NCBI GenBank assembly: GCA_019973155.2
Contig: BPQB01000060.1
Span: 62,001 to 126,000 of the forward strand
DNA length: 64,000 nt
Direction of reading: 5' to 3'
Origin: Phanerochaete sordida
Lineage: Eukaryota; Basidiomycota; Agaricomycetes; Polyporales; Phanerochaetaceae
The notes under the pieces are model-generated. The model did no database searches and was not told where the DNA came from. It worked only from the letters and a program-made list of their open reading frames with translations. Position numbers and translations under genes: made by a program. This document shows positions 44,371 to 55,814 of this stretch, piece after piece; position 1 is the stretch's first letter, and every line of letters begins with the position of its first letter.

Positions 44371-45338
44371 CAAACCCGCCCCGGTTGGCTACCGGCCACC
44401 AAAGCCGTCCGTCGACAAATCTGCTCCCACACCTCGGGACCGTCGACACCTTCTTGGGGACACCCCAGACTCGACACGTTGTCCTGTCTCCATCGTCGCT
44501 TGCCGTCGTACCCTCCGCCGCTGCGACAAGAAGTCGCTGCCGCCGTCGACGCATCCCCGCGACTTTCGGGCGCCTCGGGCGCCATGCCGCCACTGGCATC
44601 GCTTGACGTCATGCGAACTCGCCGTCGAGCTCTTCCCTTCCCCCCGCGCAGCAGTCGCTCTGCTTGCGCTGTTCACGCCGTCACCTCGTCGATCCTGGCC
44701 CGCGGTCGCATCCGTTGTAGCTCGTCGTTCGAGCTGGCGAACCGTCGCCACACCGCCGCCAACGTTTGGATCTGGACGCCGACGCGCCGTCTCGAACGTC
44801 TCTCGTTCGTCCGTGCGACCCTCCCGCGAGCGCCGTGCGCTTCAAGAGCGCCTTTGCGACATGGTGGACGACTATGGTCATGGGTTAAGGAGTCGGATAC
44901 TCCTGGTTACCGTTGAGGTTGAGGAGGCGGTCTCGCGAGGCGAGTACCGCCGTTCGGCGACACGGTGTCGCTTGCGTAAGCTACGGTTGGCTGGACGCAC
45001 CAGGGGCATCCTCGCAGATAGAGCGTGCATGGTTCTCGTCGCCACGTAGGCTGAACGCGCCGTGGGCATGTTCAAGGATGAACATGCGCGGCTTCTTCGC
45101 TGCCATCCCAGGGATTGGATGCGCAGTTTTTGGCCTCACCTCGTACGTTGTCGGTTTAGCCCTGTCGTTGCTTACCCCCATTTTGTCCCATGCACTTCGC
45201 ATAACTTCCTAGCCCTCGCTTCGCACATGACCATCCTTCGAAGATCAAGTACCGCTCCCTCCCTGTCGTGCTACATTTAGATTTCTTGTAGTACAAGCCT
45301 CTCAGGCTCGTGTTCTTGCCTCAGGGCTTGAGGGGGAG

Positions 45339-45513
45339 TGTCGAAATCCGAAGAAACCCGAAGTAAATTAGTTTTCCGGTGCTACCTTATTCCTGTAGAG
45401 TATAAGTAGTCTACCTCCCGCAGAATGATAACCTTGCGGGTTTGCCCAACCCTTCCAGGTGCTGTACGACTCGTCGTGTGCGGTATCTGCCCCGTCCCCG
45501 AGAAACTTCGATA
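45339..45513 (+). repeat. 3' LTR of the non-autonomous element
   Basis: 175 bp, preceded by the polypurine tract at about 45325-45338. Confidence 0.92.
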
Positions 45514-46005
45514 AAGGGTTCTATCGTACTCCAGAATGCTTGGTTGGTCACTTCTCTTATACTCCGCATACTCGTTAACGCTCTGGCGCGGTGCAGGGCG
45601 ATTACACACGATGAGGACGTCTACCCCGACCCCGACGCCTTCAACCCGCGCCGCTTCCTGTCCCCCGATGGCAAGCTCCGCGACGACGTCCCGTTCCCGG
45701 ACGCCGTGTTCGGCGTCGGGCGTAGGGTGTGCCCGGGGCGCTACTTCACGATGGACTCAATGTTCCTGTTCATCGCGGGCATCCTCGCGACGTTCAACAT
45801 CGAGCCCGCGCTGGATGAGCACGGGGCGCCGATCGAGGTGCGAGAGGAATTCGAGCCGCACGTGCTCAGGTGCGCGATCTTGCTGGCGCACGGCTCGAAC
45901 GCGTCGGGCAGTGCTGACCGCACCCGCAGCCCCCCGAGGCCTTTCAGGGCGACGTTCAAGCCGCGCTCTGCAGACGCCACGCGTCTGATTCAGTCGTGCG
46001 CCTAG

Positions 46006-48216
46006 CTCTCTCTCGTTTGGAGGCAACTACACCAATCCGGTCCGCGCTCGCCATCTTCTCCGTCTCCAAAGTGTACACAAAGTTTGATTTCCTGGCTACT
46101 ACGTAACTTCCGGTATCCGTTGTTCTGCAGCCTCGTCAAGTAGATACCTCTTAGGAGGTTCGTGCGCCCTGCTATCCGATGTGAAAATAGAATAAAAGCC
46201 TATTTATGCAATGAGACCACTGCGTGCGTGCCATGAGTTATAATCAATTCTTGTGATATTAGAACGCAGCTTGGCGCATTCTCCGAGTGTCGTGCACGCT
46301 TACTACTGCACAATATTGCATTTGATGAACGACGCGCGATAGGATCGCTCCATGCTGCAAACAGCGATGGTCCCACATCCCTTCTCTGACGGCGTGATTG
46401 TGCCCGTCCAACAAAAAATGTAAGTTCAGATGGGTGACTCACATCAGCATACGTACATTGGAAATTTGCTATCATATTCTTATCAACCGACGAGTTTGAA
46501 AGCACCGGTGTATTACTGGCGAGGCTTTGCTTCACCCGATTCGCTATCAGTCACCGGGAGTATCACGCCTTAGCCTCGATGTCCAGGAGCATGTGAATAG
46601 GCGACCTGCAATGGCCCTGCTAGCTCATAAGCTCTACCGCAGTCCCGCAGCTGCATAGCCATCCAAAGGACCTTGACGAAAGCTTTGTAAGGGCTCTCAC
46701 CCTTTTTTTTTTTGCTATCCTCACTGACAGTTGCATGCACGACGCTGGGTAGTGTCGGCAGTCCGCTGAAGGCGATATGTCACTAGAAGCTGTCCAAGTC
46801 TCATAAGAAGCGGGAATGGGATTCAACGCGGTAGCTGAAGCTAGAAGCTGGCGTTACGGAAGACTCGTACTCACCCTGCGCGTCTTTCCCGCTCCATAAA
46901 CGTACGGAGACAACTCTGTTACGCATGTGGCATGATGTCGGGCTAGCTCTGCACCGGTGATTAATTCTTCGTGTTCAATAGAAGGCCTTGAACAGGCTTC
47001 GCAAAGTCCTGAATTTCTCCATAGCATAGATAACGGGCGACCAGCTAGACGCAGCCTCTCACATGTGAGACTGTATCCACGCCAAGTCCGTGATTGCGTA
47101 GGCCCACGGATGTGGCGAGTCCTGTAACCGTACGGAACAGACTAGAGGGATGATGCTACGGCATCCTGAGGATTGTTTTCTGCGCACTCTGCAGCTTCTA
47201 GCGTACTTTCCATCTGTCATTCAATCCATTTCAGGCGAACGCAACTGTTATCTGACACAGCGAGCTCTGGGCTGATGCTTATGCACACAGTGCGCGGGTC
47301 TGCAGTATCGTCGAATAATAAGCTGTGCCAAAAGTAGTTTCATTATGCTTTCCCTGGTGTTCAGCTGTAGTTTGAGAATGTAACAATATAACCGCTTATT
47401 CTGCGTTATAGGTCATGTGCGGCTGCTGATCCGTGTTGAACGGTGGACAACACCCCATGCCGTTGTATTTTGGAAGCTGGATGTACGGTCTTGCGAGTGT
47501 TTGTTCAAATGGTCTTCATGGAATCTTCTGGTTCTGACAAGTTGCAGTGACAGCGTCTTTGTGAGAGAAAACAATTGTCCTACGAGACAGACATCACGTT
47601 CAGCCACATGCGTGCACGATACACGTTGAACAGGGTCAACGTAGGTTATAATTATTTGCAATGTAAGGGTTGTGAGCTCTCAGGTGGCGTAGAGATGACC
47701 AATGGTCGAATGATGAACTCCTGCAGCGAACGGATGCGAGGCAACGCCACCTTCAGCTTCAGAACTTTATACTTTGAATCGTCGCAGTTGGCTTAGACCA
47801 ATTCGGTGTCATGAGAGACGCGGCGAGCTTTAGCAGTAGAACGAGAAATGTCCTGTACTGTAGCGGTCTCCGGAAATTGCTTAGAAGCCGGGCGTGGAGC
47901 AGAGGTACAAGTATCTAGAATATCGCACCCGCTGAAGCTGTGATCAGTCTCGTCGCTTCCATCGCGGTGACTGGGATTCAGATACGTGTTTGGCTACCCG
48001 AGCCCAGAGGCATAGAAGTGAGTTCAAGGGTGCAATAGTGTGCAGTTCGTTCTGAGAGGGATTGTGCAGGAGGCTCAAAGTTCAATAACGAATTTCATCC
48101 AGTTTCAACACCGCAAATTCCATCTCTCGCGTTATCGCCCTTCTTACAGAGTCATTTATAGCAGAGATTCAGAGATGCTTTCGACCCATCTTGTTTTCCC
48201 TTGTCCCTCGTAGACC
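46006..48216. other. Intergenic between P450-8 and TS3
   Basis: 2.2 kb, more AT-rich than the genes, with a poly-T run near 46697. No open frame with recognisable features. A TTTATA near 48155 may serve TS3. Confidence 0.4.
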
Positions 48217-49466
48217 ATGTATTGCGTCTCCAAGTACGTGGAGGCATCGGCGTTTCTTTGTGCTCTTCTGACCGGCGACGCCAGCATAAACAATGCCCCA
48301 GCCCTGGTGAAGCCTTCGTTCAAGGAACCAGACGTACCGCCTCATATTCACGTAGAAGCCCAGAGGCCATGCACGGAGGACGAACTGGTACGCTTCCGGC
48401 GTCATACATAAGCGTCATCGCGCTCATCAATCTGGTACCCAGATGCAGTTCACTCGGACCATCGTGAACGACCTGCTCGCACGCACCGGCATCCGAGTCG
48501 ATGCCGCCCTTCCGCCGCAGCACGCTGAGGTCGACGCACGCGTGCGCGCCACCGTCGCCGGATGGGACATCGGCAACGTCTCGCGCGCGCGGCTCGAGCG
48601 GTACATGGTGACCGGCATCATGATGAGCACGATGACCTTCGGGCACACCGCTCTCGAGACGCAGGTCATGATCGCGCTCAACACCACCTGCGTGACCTGC
48701 ATCGACGACGACGAGCTCGACGTGGGCGCGCTCGCCGAGTTCGCCGCACGCCTCCAGGCGGGCCAGCCGCAGCTGCACCCGCTCCTCGACCGCTACGCCG
48801 AGCTCCTGCGGCGCATGCCCGAGTGCTTCTGCCCGTACTCTGCGACGGCGATCCTCGCGGACAGCATCAACTTCGTCAACAGCACGCTCTTCGAGGGCGA
48901 GCTGGAGAGCATGCGCCTGCGCCCTGCCGCAGGAAAGTACCCGACGTACAAACGCGCGCGCAACGGGCTCGGCGACGTATATGCGGCCTTCATCTGGGAC
49001 AAGTTCAGTTTCCCGGATGTTTCGACGTTTATCCAGGCGTTCCCGTGAGTGATCTGGTCGTGGATGTTCTGTCCTTTCATTGATCCTTGTGATTCTAGGG
49101 ACACGATTACTGTCACATTCTTTATCAAGTACGTCATCCAGCAATAGTCCATATGAGCATATCGAGACATCTCTGATCTGACTTCCCTTTAGCGAGGTCC
49201 TCTCCTTCTACAAGGAAGAGCTGTCCGGCGATACGAAGAACTTTGTCCACGATTGCGCGCGCATTGCCAGCAGGGACACGCACTCCTTTGTGCGCGAGCT
49301 CCTTGATGGCATCGTCGCCGCGGTCGACGCTGCACGCGGGATTCTGGACGGCGAGAAGGAACGCGAGGCCTGGGAGCGCTGGCTGACGGGCTTTGTCTCG
49401 TGGCACATTCTCACGCCGCGTTACCGCATTGCGAGCCTCGTCGAGAATGGCGCTGAAGGTTGCTAA
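48217..49466 (+). CDS. Sesquiterpene synthase, trichodiene-synthase-like (TS3)
   Basis: Exons: 48217-48233, 48285-48387, 48443-49044, 49099-49128, 49193-49466. They sum to 1,026 nt, 341 residues. The 17-nt first exon and phase-2 splice match all other synthases. Catalytic signature: CIDDDELDV (full DDxxD-like motif), NSE-type NEVLSFYKEELSGDTKNF with Glu in the second position, and TPRYRIASL. The segment FVNSTLFEGELESMRLRPAA is shared with TS1 and TS2. Exon 3 begins exactly at an internal ATG, as in TS6, its closest relative here. Expected role: Mg2+-dependent cyclisation of farnesyl diphosphate in the cytosol. P450-9 lies downstream on the other strand. Confidence 0.9.
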
Positions 49467-50330
49467 GCGTGGCAAAGTAACGGTCGCAGTATGTTTATAG
49501 ATGCGGTCCTTGGTTGTATTGTGATCCAGAAAGAACAAGGAAATGAGGATAGAGAGTGAATCGGGTAGTCTACCGCTTGTTGATTTAGCTTTACTATGCT
49601 TGAGCTGCTGTGTTTTACTAGATGCTAGGAAACTTGATTAGAGAAATTCCGCAAAGAAAATGCAGAAGGCACGCTTGACACGAACTAGTGGCGAAGTATG
49701 ATCCGTGAGAGCGACTGAATACTTACTTTGAAGTTTGGATATGGTGGGAGACACAGACTGAACACCACCCTGCCTCAGCACTATGTACTGGACTTACTGG
49801 CTGACGATATGCTTGAAAGCTCGAGAAGCTGCTGGTTTACTCCGATTATTTTGAGCTCGAACTCACGGTGTCGATTATCCCCAGCCTACAGACCAAGGAA
49901 CTCCCCTTCGGGCACGATGCGGCTCCTGCGGCTCCTTCGCCACCGCCGTCGGGCGCGGAGTTCGAGGCATAACTCTGTCCAGTACTCATCTCGCTGGAGC
50001 TCGCGGAAATTCACGGGGTGCGTTCTCTGATTGGTGCTCGGGTTGGGTGCTGGTGTGCGGTGCGCAGACGGCTTGGACGCTCGAAGAGCAGGAGTACGTC
50101 GCGCGCAGCGGGGGTGATATACGGGGGCGTGTGCCGCGTGAAGATCGGGCTGGGCCAGCGCAGCTACACGAGGGCAGCACCGAATGCAAGCAAGAGATAT
50201 ATCTGGATATATGCTGGATGCGTCGCGCCGACTAGGGAATAGTTCAAGGGCGCGAAGCATGTAGTCCCCGCGAGCACAAATCGCACGGAAGAGTTATCAC
50301 GAGAACATCCTGAGTACACGCACAGAGAGC
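49467..50330. other. Convergent intergenic region TS3/P450-9
   Basis: No supported gene. A minus-strand open frame at 49886-50260 has no recognisable features. Confidence 0.35.
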
Positions 50331-52543
50331 CTAGACATCCGCCACCGCCCGTACCAGCTCCTCCACGCCCCCATACCTCGGCGTGAACCTCGCCCTAAAC
50401 GGCTTCGGCGGGCTACCCACCCCCACGCATCAGCCCCACCCCCACCCCACTTTGTAACACCACGCACCTAATCGCATACGGCTCAAACTCCTCGCGCACC
50501 TCCTCGCCCTCCACCCTCTCAATGGCAAACGCCGCAAGCAGGTGCGCGACGAACACGAAGAGCATGTCCGCCGCGAAGTACCGCCCCGGGCACGCGCGCC
50601 GCCCGACGCCGAACACCGCACTGGGAAGCGGCACGGCGTTTGGCGTGCCGTCGGCGTGTAGGAAGCGCGCTGGGTCGAAGGTGTGCGGATCTGGGTAGGT
50701 CGTGGGGTCGTGCAGGATCGCCCTGAGGGGGCGTGGTCAGTGCGCCACGAGTCTGGGGCGGGCGCATGGACGGGCGTACCAGGCGTTCGCGAGCACGACG
50801 CAGTCGCGCGGGATGTCGTACCCGGCGTAGGTGTCCGCGGTGGTCGCGCGGTGCGGGAGGGCTGGTGCTTTTAGCTCAGCGGTCGCTTTCATTGGAGCAT
50901 ACGACGCTTACTTAGTGGGAGTGGCGGATGCCAGCTGTGACATTATGAGCACGGAATGATGAACGGCTGGATGTATGCGCGCACCGCAGGACCTCCTGCA
51001 CCAGCGCCGCGACGTACGGAAGCGCGTCGCGGTCCGCGATCTCGGGCAGCCATGCGCGGCCGACGACGCGGTCGAGCTCGGCCTGCGCGGCGCGCTGCAC
51101 GTCGGGGTAGAGGATCATGGCGAGCACGAAGACGTTGAGTGCTGTGATCGTCTAGTGACGCGTCAGCCTGAGATGGATGCAGGGTCGAGATTGCCTTGGG
51201 CGCACCGTGTCCGAGCCAGCTAGAGATTCGAACTGCGTCAAGACGTCCATTCGATCGCATATACCCAGCACCCACCTGCATACGTCGTCCCCGCGAGGTT
51301 GATATACATATCCTCGTCCACTTTTGGAGCCGCTAAGTCGACATCGGAGAGCAACGACCCCAGGAAGCACGGGTCTGCCGTCCCGTCCCGCTGTGACCAG
51401 GCGGTGAGATGTTGCGAGGTCTGTGGTGGGGAGAGCGGCGCACCATCGCGGCTTTGTACTGGTCGTACGGCACGTGGTACATTGCGTCGACGAGCTTCTT
51501 GTATCCCGCGGCCTCGCGCTTGAAGCCGGCGCCGGGGAACCACGCCGGGACGTGCTTCACTGTCGCATTATGTCAGACGCGTCGCACCCCAAAGGCAAAA
51601 ACGTACGCACGAATGGGGAAGATATCGACTGCGCAGACGACGTGTCAGCCTGGCAGAGACACCGAAAGGAACGGGACGCGAGCCGTACCGAGGTAAACAC
51701 CCGCGTGCACGAGCTTCTCGCTCGTCTGCACGGCCTTCTCGACGAGCTCGATGCGCGCGTCGCCCGGGCGTGCGTCGAACGCGTAGACAACGTCCAAAAT
51801 CACGGAGCCCGCCGCGCTGCCCGTGCCCCGCCATCAGCCTCCCTCCAGCCGCACACACCCACCGCACACTCACTAGCGCACGTGCCTCGAAAAGCCCTCC
51901 GGCGCGTCGAGCAGGAGCGCGAGCAGCCTGCGGGCACCTATCGTCTGCTGGTTGTGGTACTGCGGGACGGCGAGCGGGCGGAAGTGCTGGTGGAAGCGCC
52001 GGCGGTGCTCGCGCCACCGCGCGCCGTACGGGAGCTGCACCCAGGAGCGCCACCAGCCAGAGCTAGAGTACTGAGGTCAGAGAGCTGAGCGCAACAGGGA
52101 GCGGGCGCCGTACAGCTCCTCCAGCATGACTGAGTTCTCTCTGGAGGAGGGTCAGCGCGGCGCGTGATTTGGGTATGGCCAGGGCATACTTGTCAGAGTA
52201 GATGTGCGGCCGGCCCTCGAAGAGCTCTTTGGCGGCGGCAGCGCTATTGAGCACGCAGATGTGCTTGCCGAGCGCCGCGACGTGCACGATGTCCGAGTCT
52301 GCGGGGCCGCCTGTCAGCCCAAGGATGTGTGCGAGCGAGCCTTCCTGCCGACGTACCATACTTGCGTGCCCAGTCGCGGAAGACGAGCCAGCCGTCCTTC
52401 GTGGGCACGTCGAAGACGCTTCCGACGAGCGGAAGGCCCCGCGGCCCTGGTGGGTACCGGTGACGTGGCCGAAGCCAGCGCGTGACGAGCCACGATATGG
52501 CGAGGCCGGCGAGCAAGTAGCCTAGGGGTGACAATGCCTCCAT
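50331..52543 (-). CDS. Cytochrome P450 (P450-9)
   Basis: Minus-strand exons: 52543-52357, 52298-52190, 52140-52114, 52062-51874, 51816-51689, 51628-51611, 51559-51444, 51390-51276, 51219-51206, 51151-50985, 50934-50912, 50861-50780, 50722-50468, 50412-50331. They sum to 1,512 nt, 503 residues. Exon 13 is 18 nt shorter than usual because of a deletion after the heme domain (AIERVEGEEV). Landmarks: anchor PLGYLLAGLAISWLV, hinge YPPGPRGLPLVGS, C-helix GWWRSWVQLPYGARWREHRR, I-helix GTTYAGSDT, EVLRW, heme loop FGVGRRACPGRYFAAD with Val for Phe in the third position, as in P450-8. It has very GC-rich third codon positions compared with P450-1 to P450-3. Confidence 0.9.
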
Positions 52544-53325
52544 ATGCAGTTCGCCTGGCTGCGTTCAAGCTGTGGACCAGAGTCAGTATCCGTAGCCTGG
52601 GGCTGCGGGTGGCAGACAGAGTCAGGACGCCTCAGGAGGATGCCTTGCTCTCGAGAGCATATCTCTTGACAGCTCCACGTGTGAATGGCTGCACATGGAC
52701 AAGAGTCAATCAAGAACAGCGATTATCCGAAGACATAGAAGGCTTCCGGACCGGCGGTGCGTTCATTCGCTGGCGGGGTGCGTCGTCGGCTCGGACCGGC
52801 GGGATGTGTCCGACGTGCTGAGTCACGTCGTCTTCTCGCCGTTTCGCACAAGCACATCGCAGCCGGGCATGGCGAACGCGCGCCGCGGGACGGCGTCGGA
52901 TGGACGACGCGATGACGAGGGGCGGTGTGGTGCTAGTGCCGCCGCGAAAATCGGAAGAAACGTTGGGTGCGATCATTGCCAGATCAGCATCCGTGGTGGC
53001 GTGGAAAGTGCCATGCCCGATCTCGATCGGACATGGAAGCTGTCTCTTTATGATTTACCGCGACCTTCTCACGCAGGGCGACGCTTCGCGGCTGCCAGCG
53101 TGTACGCAATGGACGCATCCGGTCTATCCGACAACGGCGGGAAGATGCCCTCCTCGCCAAGCCCGCTCTTGGGGCACAATGCAGGCTGCGTGCTAGGGCC
53201 CTCGTCTCCGTTCCAGCTCGGTCCAGCAATTGGCCCTAGATGAGGCGGTCGCAGCGGGCATGATAAAAGCTGGGCGAAAGCAGCGAGCTCTGCATCCCAG
53301 CATCCCCATCTAAATCGATTACAAC
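52544..53325. other. Divergent promoter region P450-9/TS4
   Basis: The two genes start only 0.8 kb apart in opposite directions, so they may share control elements. GATAAAAG at 53262-53269 is a TATA candidate for TS4. The open frame at 52695-53243 is not convincing. Confidence 0.4.
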
Positions 53326-54572
53326 ATGCTCAGCGTTTCCAAGTACGTGTATCTCCTGTGACAGCAGGCTGCAAGCTGACAGAGCTCTCCAGCGTGACGA
53401 CTCCGTGGGCCCATGGCCAACAACCCGAAAGCGAGGCCATCGCGTCAAACAGCGACATTGCCAAGAGCCACGACACCATACCCGACGAAGAGGAAAGCTT
53501 GGTACGAGCGTCGCATGCTCTCAATCTTGCGCCGCTTCTCATCTCAGCGACAGGTCGACTTCGCGCGCCGCATGACGAAAGAACTCCTCGACAAGTCCGG
53601 CGTGACCCTCGTCACCGACACCCCCGCGCAGTACCACGCGCTCGACGCGCGCACGCGCGCCGAGGCCGCGACGTGGGACCTGACGGGCCACGCGCCGGAG
53701 CACGTCGAGAAGACGCTGCACTGCTCGGTGATGTACACCGCGTGGAGCTACCCGCACGGGCACCTCGACGCGCAGCTCGTCATCGCCTGCATCGTCTTCT
53801 GGATCCTCTGCATCGACGACTACACCGTGCCCGTCGCCGCGCTCTCCGCCTTCGCGCCGCGCCTCCAGACGGGCGCGAAGCAACTGCACCCCGGCCTCGA
53901 CGTGCTCGCGGCGCTGCTCGCGCGCACGCGCGCCGTGCTGAACCCGTATGCCGCGACGGCGTGCACGGTCGACGTGCTGAACTATGTGAACAGCACCCTG
54001 CACGAGCACCACCTCGCGGATATGCCCCTCGCGCGCGCCGCGCGCCGCTACCCGCTCTACAAGCGCACGCGCAACGGCATCAACGAGATCTGCGCGGGCT
54101 TCGTCTGGGACGCGTTCACCTTCCCGGACGTCGCGACGCACATCCAGGCATTCCCGTGCGCCTCCCCGTTCCTCTCCCCTTGCAACGAGCTCTGACACGG
54201 CGTGGCTGCAGCGACGCGATCCTCTTCATCGCGCTCACCAAGTCCGTCCCTCCTCTGTTTCTCCCGCGCCGCCCATCCGCTGACCCGGTGCCTCTCTTCA
54301 GCGACGTCCTCACGTTCTACAAAGAAGAGCTCGCGGGCGACACGCGCAACTTCGTGCACGACGAGGCGCGCGTGACGGGCCGCAGCCCGCGCGCCGTCGT
54401 CGCGGGCACCGTCGACGCCGTCGTCGACACCATCCGCGCGGGCCGCGCCGTGCTCTCGGGCGCAGAAAGGGACGCCTGGGACAGCTTCGTCGCGGGGTAT
54501 ATTTCTTTCAGTGTGCTGACGCCGAGGTATAGGGTCGCGGGGCTCGCAGAAAGGGGTGTGGGGGAGTTGTGA
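53326..54572 (+). CDS. Sesquiterpene synthase-like protein with a divergent metal motif (TS4)
   Basis: Exons: 53326-53342, 53393-53501, 53548-54155, 54212-54241, 54302-54572. They sum to 1,035 nt, 344 residues. Same five-exon plan as the others. The aspartate-rich region reads CIDDYTVPV: the first two Asp are kept, but the acidic third and fourth positions of DDDELD/DDGECD are lost. The NSE motif is intact (NDVLTFYKEELAGDTRNF), as is TPRYRVAGL. TRI5-family enzymes tolerate some variation here, so it may still ionise FPP, use a different substrate, or have shifted product. It pairs with TS5 as a convergent duplicate. Strong GC bias in third codon positions. Confidence 0.88.
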
Positions 54573-54942
54573 GTGCGTGGGTGGGATGAATGTATCTGGA
54601 ATTTGCTTTGTTTTATTTGTACGACGTATAGACCAGCTCTCATCTACAAGGTCTTGCACAAGAAACTGCAGATGCCCGACTTTTCTCGCCGACAGATTTT
54701 CGCCTTATTTGGCGGTGAGGATCACGAGGCCGTCCCAGCGGCGGCAGGCACGTCAACACCGCCGTCGCGCTGTATACAGCAGTTGTCAGCTCACGGCAAC
54801 CTTTCGCGGCTCCCGTACCTCATTCTGACCCCTAGGCGACCTGCAGAACGTGATTGACGTTGCGCCTCTCGCATTTCGTGCCAGCAGAGTCAGCCAGGCT
54901 CCAGATAGCCGTTGAAGTCAGTGACCATGGCGAAGACGCCCT
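54573..54942. other. Intergenic downstream of TS4
   Basis: 3' flank between TS4 and the solo LTR. Nothing else seen. Confidence 0.4.
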
Positions 54943-55160
54943 CTTTGAAGGAAAGGGTCAGTAGATGTGGTGGTGGATAAACGTACGGCTCGGTAGAGCA
55001 GGTTGAACTAGGTATACCTAATCGAGACGCCGGAGTGGCGCCCGCGTCCTGGCTTCACGAGCGACGATGAGTGCGAGCGTGAACCAGTCCGCTTCCCGCT
55101 CGCTCATTCGTCGGCTCATCGCCCCCTTGCACCCACGCTCGTTTACCCCTCAAGGTGTTA
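54943..55160 (+). mobile_element. Solo LTR related to the copia element
   Basis: About 218 bp, clearly similar to the 321-bp copia LTR: AAAGGGTCAGTAGATGTGG at the start, the GTGAACCAGTCCGCTTCCCG block, and CTCAAGGTGTTA at the end, in plus-sense orientation. It lacks about 100 bp from the middle of the LTR and carries many substitutions. It is flanked by the 5-bp duplication GCCCT (54938-54942 and 55161-55165). No internal element sequence is present, so it arose by LTR-LTR recombination. It lies in the spacer between the convergent TS4 and TS5. Confidence 0.85.
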
Positions 55161-55814
55161 GCCCTTCAGACACCTAGTGTCGGAGGACTCCAGCCTTAGC
55201 CCAAATAAGGCGGCTCCTGTCCGTGGAAGCCCACGGGAAGAAAAGGGCGGCCTGCAGTTTCTGATGAAAGACCCTGTAGACAAAACTATGGACTGTGAGG
55301 AATGCCGTGCGCAGCGCCGCCGATACAGTGCATATATGCGCGGGCTATGCGGCTGGTCGCGATTTTTTGGCACGGTTCCTAGTACATTCGGTTCACGTGT
55401 ATATTTCACTCGAAAGGCGCCTGCGGTGCGGCGCGTTACTTGCTCGGAGAGCCTGAGCAGGAGACGGCGAGCAGGAGGGTGGAAATCGTGGGAAGCGATT
55501 ACCGAGGCCGGGGAGGAGGTAAATAGTGCCAAATAGAGCTTCAGCCGCCCGTCATTCCGCTGGGGGTTAAGTTAGCTTGCTCTCCGAGCAAGAACGCTGC
55601 CGCTTGTTGCTTGTACCTGGCGCCGAGCAGCCAAGACGGCAGGTGTTTGCCTATACTCTTACATCATTATTTCGCAAAAGCAGCCTTGTGGCTGATGTAC
55701 AGCGTATAGTTTCCTCTACTCTACAACAGACATGTTCTTACAGCGACGGTGAAGCAATATTTCAGGATCCACAGCGGTTCAGGAACAACACAGTCTTCTA
55801 CGCCTGTTAGCGAC
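55161..55814. other. Intergenic downstream of TS5
   Basis: A plus-strand open frame at 55177-55536 lacks an ATG at its start and has no recognisable domain; not called. Confidence 0.35.

Larger units (their letters stand above)
44196..45513 (+). mobile_element. Non-autonomous LTR retroelement (TRIM/LARD-like)
   Basis: 1,318 bp with 175-bp direct LTRs (44196-44370 and 45339-45513), each starting TGTCGAAATCC and ending TTCGATA, flanked by the 5-bp duplication AAGGG (44191-44195 and 45514-45518). The LTRs differ at 3 of 175 sites by eye. The 968-bp interior has no protease, integrase or reverse transcriptase. The 255-codon frame at 44282-45049 is low-complexity Arg/Ser/Pro without gag features. 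A copia-like polypurine tract, CTTGAGGGGGAG, immediately precedes the second LTR and sets plus-strand orientation. Movement must have relied on another element's enzymes. Confidence 0.9.
42431..46005 (+). pseudogene. Cytochrome P450 (P450-8), split by an LTR element in exon 12
   Basis: Exon pieces: 42431-42617, 42681-42789, 42848-42874, 42929-43117, 43174-43301, 43357-43374, 43424-43539, 43596-43710, 43768-43781, 43835-44001, 44063-44085, 44138-44195, [insertion], 45519-45542, 45597-45869, 45930-46005. Without the insertion the lengths equal the family plan (exon 12 is 58+24=82 nt), so the gene was intact when hit. The start at 42431 gives the 187-nt first exon shared with P450-9. Reading into the LTR meets a stop within about 10 codons, before the heme loop (FGVGRRVCPGRYF), so no functional enzyme is expected unless the element is spliced out. 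Closest paralog: P450-10. Confidence 0.9.

Noticed and set aside
44282..45049. 255-codon open frame inside the non-autonomous LTR element
   Set aside because: Starts within the LTR, low-complexity Arg/Ser/Pro composition, no gag zinc knuckle or other domain.
52695..53243. 182-codon open frame between P450-9 and TS4
   Set aside because: No family features, and it occupies the promoter region of two divergent genes.
55177..55536. 119-codon open frame next to the solo LTR
   Set aside because: No ATG at its start and no domain; a short start at an internal Met leaves little protein.
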